Of a DNA stretch of 64,000 nucleotides, positions 1 through 10,393 are shown one piece after another; positions within the stretch are counted from its first letter, which is position 1; the number at the start of each line of letters is the position of its first letter. Position numbers and translations under genes: made by a program. The stretch spans positions 868,001 through 932,000 of the forward strand of contig CM057069.1 of the NCBI GenBank assembly GCA_029945375.1, given 5' to 3'. Source of the DNA: Agaricus subrufescens. Lineage: Eukaryota > Basidiomycota > Agaricomycetes > Agaricales > Agaricaceae. A model generated the notes under the pieces. The model saw only the letters and a list, made by a program, of their open reading frames with translations. It was not told where the DNA came from and ran no database searches.

Positions 1-3000
1 TCGGCTAAAAGGTCAGGGAACTATCAGCTATATATGCTCTTATCAAAATGTGAAGAACCACGAGGAGAGGCGGAGGCGGAGGGTGAAAATACTACCTGAT
101 GCTCGCTTGCCCTTTTGCGATCTTTTGTTCTTTTTGTGTTCGCGAGGTTCAGGGGGGGGAGGTCAGTTGCTGAGATCACTTCTCGTGACTGTGCTTCTTG
201 CATCCGAGGAAACTTCACTACAGACTCCGGCTATACCTATAGGAAGGATGGTTTTAGAAACGGATTACTCACTGAGAGTATTGCAAATGAATGTGGCTGG
301 CGACAAAACCTCCGAGAGGTTATACATCAAGTTAACTTCATCGCCCTTCTAGCTCCATCGATCAACGCGGTCATTTGAAATTGACGAATACAAGTCTAGT
401 GACAAAGGACTCTCTTGACCCGATCAATTTCATTTCAAGTTCAAGCTCCAACTCTCTGGTGGCTCAAGCAGGGACAACTTTTTTTTCATATAAGCTAAAT
501 GAAATATTTAGTGATTCTCCGAGAGCCCTCGAAATTCCAGGACATTCTGATCCATTTCCCCTTGCTCTCGGGTTCGCACTACCTCATTTGTACTCTTCCT
601 TTGTCATACTGACAATTCGATCTCCAAGATACACATATATAGTAATTGGCGCATTCAAAGCGGCTTAAGAAGGGGGGGCCTTTTTTGTCCAAAGTATTTT
701 TAAAAAACCATGATCTATCAGAAGAACTTCTTCTTTTCATTCGAAGATGATGATTTGTAGGCAATGTTTCCGTATGTCACGGTAATCTTTTTCCATAAAT
801 TCAGCTTCGCGGGTTCAAGTTGAGCCAGTGAATGTGAGTAGCGTTTACCTAATTATCAATGTTTTTGTTTGGAAGTTCTAGACTTCTTCTACACGGCTGT
901 AAAGTTAAGTTCCACCCGAGCAAGACATGCGCCTGCGTCCTGAATTTTCCTGAGAGTGTTGATACGTCGGATCCGAACTGTTAGGTTATTCCTGGTCCGT
1001 AAGACTCTTTGCCTATAACATCAGGTTGAAACCATCAGGTACTATCGACTATTAATGACCCCCTCCCACCCTCACACGGTGGAAGCGCGTGTAACCGGTA
1101 GTAGTAATCGTATATACCATTGTACCGCGTGACGGTAACATAGGCAAGCTTAAGCCACTCTGACCAATGAATTCTTTCCGGCGTTTTTCGATCATACATC
1201 ATAGAAGTACGTCCAGGTTTATTTTATGCGTGAACACGGTCAGTGCGCGAGAACCCGTGTGGCTGGTTAATAATAAAAGAGTAGTTAGTAGTATAAGTCC
1301 GGCTCATAGGTTCTTCATAGCCGCGATGATGCCAGAGAATCCTTTTTACACGGTGTGTGTGTGTGTGTGTTCGAGAGATCTCAAATAAACTCTTAATCGG
1401 CTCGCTTGTTCCGTCTAACCTCCCAAATTTTTCCCCCGATACGGACTTGACCGTTATCCCCTGCGAAGTGGCGAAACCTAAGTAGTCACGGTCGCCGTGG
1501 TGGTGGAATGTAATGTAATAATAATATGTCCCATCCCCTCATCAGCCGTCTTCTGTCCTTGTACCAAAAGGCACATGGTACCCTTGAGGTGTATTCACCG
1601 GTGAGATAGCCGATCAGTTGGTGTTGGTGAGGGACTTGAGGGACAGAACCGATATATTGTTTGATGACCGAACACAAAGGATATTCGATAGAATTAGTAG
1701 CAACCCGCTGTGCTTTGAGATTTTTTTTTTTTCCACATCATGCCCCTTCTGGAATTAACTCTGATGTGCTGCGATACTACCGATATTTTGCCGCCCACCA
1801 CGCCTGCGCAGTGTACAACTACTATCCTGATGGGGTTTGTGATATCTTTGGGATAGGATAGGGAAAAAGGTTGGACATATGTTGCGGGATGCTGTGATTG
1901 GGTGAAATATGTCTCAAGCTAATGCCGCAATGAACCCAGTGTGAGGGAGAGATGGGGTAAGCTTTTGTGTTGCCTTATCGTCCTTGCTGACCGCTGGTTT
2001 GTCAGCTGGGTAGGGTATGGCGTGACGATGCTGAACCGAGTATTAATGTCTTGTTCTTGGAAGAAGTCAACAGTGAGGAAAATGAAAGATCGCAGCAGCC
2101 CAGGGCCTGAGGGGTCGATTATTGACAGTGAACGTTGCCGAGTGCTGGGCGCCAAGCGTATGCAATTTGGTGAGAGTAATTCAATTCATTTATCAACAAT
2201 AGATTAGAGCGGGATCCAGCTAGTTGGTCGCAGACCTGAAATTATCCAGTCCTCCTGAGATCCTGAAGTCCACATATTCGACCATCGCGGAATAACGATA
2301 TTTTTAATTGAAAGTCCGCGAGAGAATACTACGATGGCCAACTATAATTATATGCTGAAAAGGAAGGTATTGTGCCCAAATTGTGCTGTTGACACTTGGA
2401 CGGATAATAGATATCCGAAAAGTAAATTTTGATGGCGGCACCGTAGAGAAATTTCAGACAAAAAAAAACTAAATGACGACGACACCTGTCTCCGAAAAAA
2501 GTACTAAGAACAGTTAAAGTGACAGACGCTAGTGAACATTGAAGCCATGAGGGTGCGCTCGGCCAAATCTAAAGCCGGTGTCAACAGATTATTCATATGC
2601 ATAACAAAAGTAACAGAAGGGTTTTTTTGGTATCATGATTAGTAAAAGGGAAATGCACCATGGGTGTGCGAAGAACTAAACCACTATGTCCGCAGATAAA
2701 ATCAAAAAACTGAACGCTGGGCGGCGTTCTAGGTTTGCCATCAGGATGGTGGATATATTCGGAAAAATGAAAGGTGACGTACACCGGGACGGAGGTCCGA
2801 GATGACGATATGTGTAACTCTGTTTACATTAAGCCTCGGCTGATTCAAGCTTCATGGACGACTCTCCAGTTGTTCAAGAAATGAATCGATGACGCGTTGT
2901 GTAGCTTGAGGCGGACTAGATCCAAAATTTAATTCCAAATTGAGATATCAGTAGCAACAAGAAGTCCGAGATATATACAACAACTCCATTTTTATTTTTG

Positions 3001-3406
3001 GCCACGTTTGATCTGATGGGAGGGAGCATCAAACGGAGAGGAAATTTCAACTGTTTCTGATAATGAGTATTGATTCGGGTTCTACTGTATCAGACTCTGG
3101 GTAGAAGGAGCTAATCGAAGACGCACTGCGAAACATGTCATTACATTCGGGTTTCTCTGGTATATGCACCCCCAGTTGGTATAACAAAATCAAGATCTCG
3201 AGGTGTTCTCATTTAACAAACCCTAGGGGATACATACGACGTAGTGATTCGTTCAAACTATCCGGTTCCTTGGTTGTGTCTCAACATGACAATTAAATTA
3301 AGCATATTCCGCGGTGTTTAGATATCTAAATAACCAAACTGACAGGTATAGACGTGATGAAATCCAAATAGCCTGGGTATAAGTTTCCATTTTTACAACC
3401 ATGAGT
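1..3406. other. Gene-free stretch, nothing recognised
   Basis: I see no open reading frame longer than about 100 residues here and none that resembles a protein family. There are no exon-like segments with matching splice phases on either strand. It holds a (GT)9 run and some homopolymer tracts, and reads like intergenic DNA or very old decayed repeat. The 3' end lies downstream of the minus-strand membrane protein gene. Confidence 0.6.
1353..1370. repeat. (GT)9 microsatellite
   Basis: A perfect dinucleotide run of nine GT units in intergenic DNA. No coding sequence overlaps it. Confidence 0.95.
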
Positions 3407-5325
3407 TCATAAACCTTCTTTTTCTTCCGTAGACGAAGGGACGCTAGACAGACTTCCGACGGTGGCGGTATAGTAAGCCGTCGGAGTACTGCTGGCCCGA
3501 GATGATTGACTATTGATGGCTCGTGCACCGGAAGTTGATCCAGATGAAGAGAGATCAAACGTCGTTTGAGACAAGTTGGAAGAAGGGCAACTTTTTTTTT
3601 CGTTGGATATCGAGATCAACTCTCCAACTTCATTAGTTTCATCCATCCCATTTGAGTTACCGCCCACCCCGGATGAGTTTCTGAATACCCGTTGTGATGC
3701 ACTGTTTGAACGGCTGTGTTGTTCGTTCCCCGAAAGATAGAGAGACATCCCAGTCGGCGGTCGACTGCTAGTCAAACTCGCGAGACGGCTCAGAATACTT
3801 CCACTGTAAGCACTCGACCCTCTCTTAGTGCTGGCAATTTCCCGTGAGCCCATACTTTCAATCGTTGGCATACGTCGGATGAAGCCGTTTAGCATTGGGA
3901 TAGATTCTTCTGCGGGATAGGGCTGGCCGAATTCGTTGTACCCTATACTTGGGGGTATCGGTGGAGGGTAAAATGTAAAAGCTTGCTCGCTGGACGGATT
4001 AGAGGACGTTGACGAATCCGAAGACTTGTCGGAGGGCGCGGGACCAGCTTCTTGATTAACTTGAGGAAATATGGATTTAAATTGATCAGGAGCTGTCGTA
4101 GTTTCGTATTCTAGAACGAGCTCACCGGAAGACGTGTACTTGGTTTGGGGTTCAGGAGAAGGGATAACAGACCGCGAAACATGCGATGAAGATCTCTTGG
4201 ATGGTGAGGTTGAAACCACGGTTGAACGCGATGCCTTTTGATGTAGAGTCGGTAGCGGACCCTCAGGCTTACAGAGAAATTGCAACATTTCCGGTGAAGG
4301 AATAGAATGTATGGATTCTGACCGCCTATCTGCAGGTATGTCGGCTGGGTTGAGCCACTTCGCCGGTCTGTGAGTTGTTTCGTAGGAAATAAGAAAAGCG
4401 TAATAGAAAACCTGGGGATGTATGAGAAACGGTGATAGTAGTAAGAATGATGGTGTACTGACAATTGCGATAGCAGTAAAACCGAGTCGAATTGCGGACA
4501 AAGCGATCCAAGCACTCCATCCGTATGGTTCAGCGCAAGTTTGCCTTGAGCCAGACCAAACAACATCGATGTCAACGTGGCAGCGTGTTTCCGTTGATAA
4601 CTCCCGGCCAGGGTGGTTTCGCCACACGAAAAGCATGACCACGTTTACGATTGCGGGTATGATGAGCAAAACAGAAGAAAGGCCCAAGGAAACCACGGTC
4701 ATCATGGTGACAAGTCGGGGAGGTGCTGCATGCATCGATCGATGGAGCCTGAAAAAGTTGAAGATTGCGGCAGCAGCCAACAACCCGAGCGAAACACTGG
4801 TACAGATACCGAGTGCCAGCGTCGTGTGTTGCCCTTCCGCAGAGTCATAATTTTTGAACGCGAGAAAATATCTCGTTGTGTTGTAGATGGCCCAGCCTCC
4901 TATAAGTTATTCAGTCGAAATACAATATCTTCATGAGATAGTTCCGCACCAAATAGGACTTCAAGTGATCGCATGAGGTAACGCAAACGCTTCAAGCGTC
5001 TCTGCGCTTTCCTCTCCCAAAAAATTTGCGTTTCCCGTAACGTCAGTGGATCCTCAAACAAGGCCGGAGGAGAGCCCCATCCCAGGGGGGCAGGTCTATC
5101 AACTGAGTCGGATTGCCTGGAGAGAGGGTTCATATACGACCATGAGTCAGAGGTACTTGAGCGTAATAGAGGTTCCTGTGTGTGTGATTGTTCAGAGGTA
5201 TTGGCATGGAGAGTAGTCGTGGTGGTAGATGAGGTATTCCTGGAATGAGGAATGATTGTTGATGCTCTGATGATTTCTGAGGGTTCTGGCGTGAATATGG
5301 CATTATGCAGGTAGAGCGCGGCCAT
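3407..5325 (-). CDS. Multi-pass membrane protein with long Ser-rich cytosolic tail, function unknown
   Basis: Two exons, 5325-4950 and 4899-3407, are joined across a 50-nt GT-AG intron (phase 1; the junction restores ...EVLFGGWAIYN). The model gives 622 residues. The chosen start (MAALYLHN...) has a good context; an upstream in-frame Met at 5589 exists, but the extra residues look like untranslated sequence. The N-terminal 110 residues are Ser/Thr-rich and polar. Next come a basic stretch (RKAQRRLKRLRYL) and at least three strongly hydrophobic segments around residues 150-290. The roughly 300-residue tail is rich in Ser, Pro and Gly and has no hydrophobic segment. The layout fits an orphan fungal membrane receptor or transporter-like protein with a phosphorylatable tail. 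I do not recognise the family, so the role is open. Gene existence is well supported by the splice fit and length. Confidence 0.8.
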
Positions 5326-6069
5326 GGGAGAATTTCTCCGAGGGTATGTTTTGTAATTGTCGTCACTTGGATAAGCGTGCGAGGAAAGCGTAAGAATCGT
5401 GAAACAGAGCTCAGCGCTGCAGTATCCAGCGCGTATCGACGGCCGGAAATAGCAGGAGTCTCCTGTGGTCGTGAAGTGTCGTCGTATGTTCGACCGCTTA
5501 TGTCCGAAGTCGAACTTGATATACCAATTTGGCTTTTGATCCGGGTTTTTACTTTTAAATAGTAACCTTGTATTTGTCTCTATTGACATATAGATCGATC
5601 ATGTCTACACGATTATATGACGTTTGGGAAGTTTCGGGAAATCGCCACGTCGCCTGTAGAACGTCTAGGCAAAAGAATGAACCGTTCATATTATGACTTC
5701 CCGGAGATCTGACAGACTCTGTTGAAATGTGCATACCCGTGTGTCCCGACCCTCGAGTTTCATCCCAAACGGCTCCGCAGACGGCTTACCGGGAACTACA
5801 TTGATCTGGCATAGATCCGACTAACATCGGCTCACTCAGCTGTTGCGTATGAGGTATACTCTGACAGTACATACACCTGATGTTTGAGTCAGCGACAAGG
5901 CCACGATTACATTCACATACTTGCCGACGGGCAATCCCTTATTTCTTCACCAGAGACATGTCAAACTGAAGGCGCTCGGTAAGTGCATTCAGGGAGGCTA
6001 CACAACCGATTGTCCTGATCTTTGGCCTTGTCTACGTGTTGATTCATCACCCGAACTAGAATTGCTGTC

Positions 6070-6501
6070 TCAGGGGGAAGCTTCTTGATCCCCTAACTTC
6101 GGAACTGGAATGCGGGCAGAATGATACCCGTACATGATGCAAAAACTATGACGTCGTTTGTGATACTCTTTCTCATAGCTTGGCAGACGCTCAAAATTTC
6201 CAACGATATTTTTGAATTCTTTTTGGTCATAAATGGCATCAATGACGACATGTTGGGGAGATTCAAATATATTCTTTTCTTCTGAGCCCGGAGAAAACGA
6301 TGTGCCCCACCGAGGAGTTGATGAGGGGTATGCATTAGGCGGCCTGGTTGCCGGTAGATCAGGGACTAGATCAAAGATCCCGCTACCACTATAAGACATA
6401 TCGACAGACGTCGAGGCCATTAAGCAGTATCTTGACAAGAGGCGAGCAGTGCTCACTGGAAGCTTAGGTAGGAATCGAGTAAATGGTTCTGAAAGTCTCA
6501 T
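6070..6501 (-). CDS. Possible hypothetical protein or gene relic
   Basis: An open frame of 143 codons (MRLSEPFTRF...) lies on the minus strand. The frame stays open upstream to a plausible acceptor at the end of 'atattttcag', and another open segment (FAWLPDFDISHEKLRYLADL) precedes it. A single clean intron joining them could not be found: the only in-phase option is 12 nt. I recognise no domain. It may be the 3' end of a small gene or the remains of one. Transcript data would decide. Confidence 0.3.
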   Translation of the reverse strand: MRLSEPFTRFLPKLPVSTARLLSRYCLMASTSVDMSYSGSGIFDLVPDLPATRPPNAYPSSTPRWGTSFSPGSEEKNIFESPQHVVIDAIYDQKEFKNIVGNFERLPSYEKEYHKRRHSFCIMYGYHSARIPVPKLGDQEASP

Positions 6502-7066
6502 GCAGTCATCTCGTAGCTCCTGAAAATATACCTATCAAATCGGCCAGGTATCTAAGCTTCTCATGGCTTATATCGAAGTCCGGCAACCACGCAAACATGT
6601 AATGACCAAGGATGTCTTTAAACACCCTTATGAGATGCTTTATCAAGGGTCAGTGGAGACTCCTGGGCTGGACGGCCTGAGGTTGGCCTTCGTACCCAGT
6701 TACGTCTTTATGTCCTTCATGTGCCTAAACTTGAACAAAACATAAGCTGCCCAAGGTTATTATTCTGTGCAACTTACTTGGCACTGCAGTGGTAATATAG
6801 AGTTGTTTGAGGCAATGAGCACAACCAATCTTTGAACAACCAAAATACGTTTGACAGTTTTATCCTGATGATACTCGCTAACTGAACCTATTTGTCTTCT
6901 ACTAAATCTACACACGAAATCTGAGTGCGATATTTTCATATGTGAGCAATTCACCCGACAGGAGAAGGATTTGAGTGAGTGCTCTCAGATCAAACAAAAG
7001 GTTGTGATACTCGAAATAACATTTACTCGCGAGTAGATGGATACGAGCATGAAATTACAACACATG

Positions 7067-7181
7067 TACTAGTCGGTGGCAGAGTATCATAAGATATTTG
7101 GTTATGTCTCTTTTTCTAGGCACGAGCTTACAGAATATATACTAGTCGGTGGTAGAACATGATATGATATTTTGTTAAGTC
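7067..7181. repeat. Two 42-bp imperfect direct repeats
   Basis: The segments 7067-7108 and 7140-7181 both begin TACTAGTCGGTGG and end in GTTATGTC/GTTAAGTC. By eye they share about four fifths of their bases, with a period of 73 bp. They are intergenic and resemble the remains of a small tandem or mobile repeat. Confidence 0.7.
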
Positions 7182-8403
7182 CCCTTTGGTGTAGCGGTCA
7201 CTTAGCTGACTAGGCTAGCCTGCTTACAGCGGCTATGGAAGTGCGGTCTAATGATACACAGACCAATCGTAAAACTGAGCGACTTATTATTGGTGTTGCA
7301 TAAAAGACACAACTCATCATCTACTTTTACAGACGTGGCTATAAAGAAAGGAGAAGAACGTGGACCACTGTAACCGCAGAGGCGGAAGTTTAGGCAAGAC
7401 AGGATGGAGACAAGAGTTCAGATTGCTCATTCCCGAGCAGAAGGACCGGGGTTTGTGGGATAACGCAGGCAGGAGTTTAGAACGCTCCGTTCAGCTAAGG
7501 TTAGTATTGGATGATACGAACAAATACTAGAATTCTGGAGAACCGTGACGATATTGAGGTGAAGAGACAGCGTGAGGCACACGCAGACGGTTATACTTAA
7601 CCTGATCTTCGTCAAGATAACACGCCCGTTGGCGTATGAGCTTGTCTAATAGCCTTGTCGTTCATAGTTGTCTTGGCGCGATGGCAGTGGATAGGCTAAG
7701 TGGGGTTGTGATAAGGAAGGTACCAAAAAAGTACTCCCTGGGCCCGCAACCTCTCACCCGCGCAATGTCGCTGGGTTAGACTTGTAAACGGATTGAAAGA
7801 TTTTTCCAGTTTTGAATAATTTCTACTTCCCCCACTCGGAGAGGGGTATTGACAAACGGACTGGTATGGGCAACGCTGAGGTACGATTAACTGGACAGAC
7901 GGAATGGTGGATAATGTGCAGATGCTCGACTCTCCAAGATCAGGCCAAACCCAAGGAAAAGTTGGATTGCCACCCCTATGTGGGGCGAGATGGCCTTCGA
8001 TGCAGTTCAGGTTTTTGAACATTTGTCTTCAGTAAAACGGTCGAAATATGATATCATTGTCGTAGCTCAGCTTCACGTCAACCTTGGTACACAGGTACGG
8101 GTAGAGTGTTGTGGTCAAGCCTTCCTTGGAAGGCGCATATATATGACGTGATATAGTGTATGGTTTGATGGAGTGAATCTGGTCTCAAACTCTGAGGACA
8201 ATAGCATACTCGGATAAGCAAAGATAAGACTACCCCGAGGTTGACAAGGCGAGCAGATCCTTGAACTCTGTTCTTAGAGTCTCTCCGCCGGGCGGACGAT
8301 CTCAGCGAGCTTAAACGGCAAGATAAGGGAGGCGAAAGCGTGGCCTGTACCACCTATATGAGAATTACATATCGTGCTAAAGAGCATGGCACACCTGGGT
8401 TAC

Positions 8404-9442
8404 TTATGACGGAACAAGCGCTTCCTCGTCCGCTGCCAGCCGCTTCTGCTTACTCCGCTTCTTGTTCCCGTCGCTTGGATCACCTGAATCTCGTGGCCTC
8501 TTCTTTCGGGCGCCTTCAATGATAGAGGATGTACGAGATTTAGGGGGCTTCCCGATGGATGTGGTACCAGCTGCAGGTTTGCGTGAAGCAGGAGCATCTA
8601 TACCCGATGGCTTGAGGAATCCTTTTGAAGGTGCTGGTGGTAGTGGTTGTTCCTGCCTCGGATCCTGTTTTGTGAGTCTGGCGGATGATGATGGGTCCTT
8701 GGTGTCTTCTTCCTCGTTGTGTTCTAACGTATGCTTCGATGCCCGTAGATCGATACCAACACCACTGAGAGAGCCGAATACTGCTTCCCGTGCACTTTTA
8801 TGTGAAGTGATTTCAGATGACTTTCGAGACTCCTTTTTGGGCTGATCGAGGGCTTCAAAACCTCTGAGGTTGTTTCCATACACAGAAGATATGGACTTGG
8901 GTTTCGCGTGGATTTTGAACTTACGACCTTCTGAGGAGTCGTTTTTGGAAGTAGTTGAATCAGGCGCGAGTTCGCCCTCTTCGACATTGTCGTTTTCCCC
9001 GAGATCGTCGGTAGTCTGAAGAGATAGCTCAGTCGGTGTACTATGGATGGATTTTGAAACTTGCTTGGTCCTGCGCTCTTGGTTGCGAGACGTCTTCGCC
9101 TCTTTTGTTGAACGTTCGTCGTCCGAGCGGTTTCTGGGAGTGGTTTGCCACGTCTTCATGTTCTGCTGGGAAAAGGAAGGGCAGATACGACGATTCGTAT
9201 TTCACAGAGTCTCTAGGGGGCAGTAAGGGTATAGCTCGGTCGTTGAATGGATGTGTGCAGTCGTACTCTTTCTGTGTCTCCCTTCCTATTCCCCAAGCAT
9301 CTTTGATTTCTTGCCCCACTTCCCATTTGCTCTCGTCCTTGACTTCAGCGCGCTCCAGTTCGACCTGCTCCAGTTGTTTGCGGCGATGGGCATTTTGCAT
9401 AAAACGGAGGCTGAGCGTCCCCGTACTCAAGGCTTTCGACAT
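8404..9442 (-). CDS. MPP6: M-phase phosphoprotein 6 homologue, nuclear exosome cofactor
   Basis: Exons are 9442-9206 and 9165-8404, with a 40-nt phase-0 intron (CAG/CAG slippage at the acceptor is possible). They encode 332 residues. The N-terminus MSKALSTGTLSLRFMQNAHR (residues 1-20) is the hallmark of the Mpp6/MPHOSPH6 family. A highly charged, coiled-coil-like segment follows, with a conserved DESKWEV sequence. Mpp6 binds RNA and docks the helicase Mtr4 on the Rrp6-containing nuclear exosome for pre-rRNA and noncoding RNA processing. The remainder is low-complexity, rich in Ser, Lys and Arg, and ends in several basic clusters that could act as nuclear localisation signals. At 332 residues it is longer than the roughly 160-190 usual for the family, the excess lying in this tail. 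Its start codon is 63 bp from the 3' end of the tRNA gene and 175 bp from the divergent Pop8-like start. Confidence 0.8.
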
Positions 9443-9480
9443 GAGGATGATATGGGATCAAGCACAGGTGGAAGTTGCCC

Positions 9481-9484
9481 AAAA
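9481..9484 (-). terminator. RNA polymerase III terminator of tRNA-Arg
   Basis: Read on the minus strand, a run of four T lies 21-24 nt beyond the tRNA 3' end. Four T is the usual minimum for Pol III termination. It is the first T run downstream of the tRNA. Confidence 0.6.
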
Positions 9485-9505
9485 CTTGTTTGCCCCCGCT
9501 GGAAC

Positions 9506-9584
9506 AACCACTGACGGGGATCGAACCCGCAACCTTTGCCTGGGATGATAGGAAAGCAACGCACTACCATTGTGCTACAGTGGC
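9506..9584 (-). tRNA. tRNA-Arg(CCT) with 7-nt intron
   Basis: The minus strand folds into a cloverleaf. The acceptor stem pairs GCCACTG with CAGTGGT. The D arm is GCAC...GTGC around AATGGTA. The anticodon stem pairs TTGCT with GGCAA. The T arm is GCGGG/CCCGT around TTCGATC. The anticodon loop is 14 nt. Removing seven bases (9542-9548, TCATCCC on the minus strand) from the canonical site one base 3' of the anticodon leaves loop TTCCTAA with anticodon CCT, reading AGG codons. The D loop and the TGCGGGTTCGA segment are close to what I know of fungal tRNA-Arg(CCT). Internal A and B box promoters are present. It lies between the divergent MPP6 and Pop8-like genes. Confidence 0.88.
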
Positions 9585-9617
9585 ATGATGTGCTGAATCA
9601 GCTGCATCAGATCATCC

Positions 9618-9955
9618 ATGTACCACTACATCCGCCTCAGAATATCTCCCCAGCCCTCAGATGCATTGACAATACGCAAAAACATTGCAGACGCTCTTTC
9701 CGAGACGTTTGGCCTCTCTGCAGGAGGGACGTACATTGACATCCTTTCGGCGCCGAACGGCGGGAGCGAATGTGTTATTCGCGTTCAGCAAAAGTACGTA
9801 ATATTTGCAGCCAAGTGATCCCGTACAGTAATGTGATAAACAGCGACGCGCCAAGGGTGTTGACTAGCCTCGTGACATATACTGGAACGTGCCAGTTTTC
9901 GCTTGTAAAAGAGTCTCCCTTTTTACCTTCGTTGCTGGTCGGACCTGCTGTATGA
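9618..9955 (+). CDS. Pop8-like subunit of RNase P / RNase MRP
   Basis: Exons are 9618-9793 and 9844-9955, joined by a 50-nt phase-2 intron whose removal gives ...RVQQNDAPRVL. The product is 95 residues, a typical size for a Pop8-like or Rpp14/Pop5-fold subunit. It reads as an alpha/beta sandwich: IRLRISP strand, helix DALTIRKNIADALSETFG, strand YIDILSA, strand ECVIRVQ, helix DAPRVLTSLVTY, then FSLVKESPFLPSLL. Pop8 binds the catalytic RNA together with Pop6/Pop7-type partners in RNase P (tRNA 5' processing) and RNase MRP (pre-rRNA processing) in the nucleus and nucleolus. The start is the first Met after an in-frame stop at 9594. It lies only 33 bp from the tRNA 5' end, so its promoter must overlap the tRNA gene. 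The family call comes from pattern memory and should be confirmed by a profile search. Confidence 0.7.
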
Positions 9956-10393
9956 TATTCATTAGCGCATGTCGGCAGTGTATCTTGATTATTTTTCTGC
10001 CACGCCATGGAGCGTTAAGTTGCGTCTGAAGTTCTATTCCAGCGAGGGTTTGTGCAGGGTTCGTGCGCCGCACCGCTCTGTTTATGTAATCAATTGTGCG
10101 TCATTTTGTTCACCGCGTTACCTTTACTTTGTTCCTCTTGCGTTCCACCTTCTCCTTTACGCTTTCGTTTTTTAGTTTTTCTCTCTTCTCTTGGGTAATT
10201 GTGTCACGGACTAGGCTACATCCACTAAAATCTAGGGCTCGTACGCCCGATATACTGAAAATCTATGCCACATCAAGCTCCATCGAGGACATCACGATCG
10301 CAACAAACACATAATGCTCGGACGTGGAGAAACACACGAAGTACCACTTCTATGGGTACTAGCTTAGCACCGTTAGAAGAGGCTATCCCACAG
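9956..10393 (+). promoter_or_regulatory. Intergenic, pyrimidine-rich promoter of the DHHC gene
   Basis: The 438 bp between the Pop8-like stop and the DHHC start hold no gene. The segment from about 10128 to 10195 is strongly C/T-rich, a common feature just upstream of fungal transcription starts. No specific operator is recognisable. Confidence 0.4.

Larger units (their letters stand above)
5326..8403. other. Gene-poor stretch around a doubtful ORF
   Basis: Apart from the short minus-strand ORF at 6070-6501 and a pair of 42-bp direct repeats near 7.1 kb, no protein family or exon chain is recognisable. Short ORFs at 7427-8353 on both strands have no consistent splice partners and look like chance. 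Confidence 0.5.

Noticed and set aside
4422..4850. 142-codon plus-strand open frame
   Set aside because: It lies antisense to the well-supported membrane protein gene and has no family resemblance.
7185..7260. tRNA-like segment starting GGTGTAGCGG
   Set aside because: The acceptor stem does not pair and no convincing T arm (GGTTCRANNCC) is present.
8462..8845. 127-codon plus-strand open frame
   Set aside because: It is antisense to MPP6 exon 2 and reflects the low-complexity composition of that exon.
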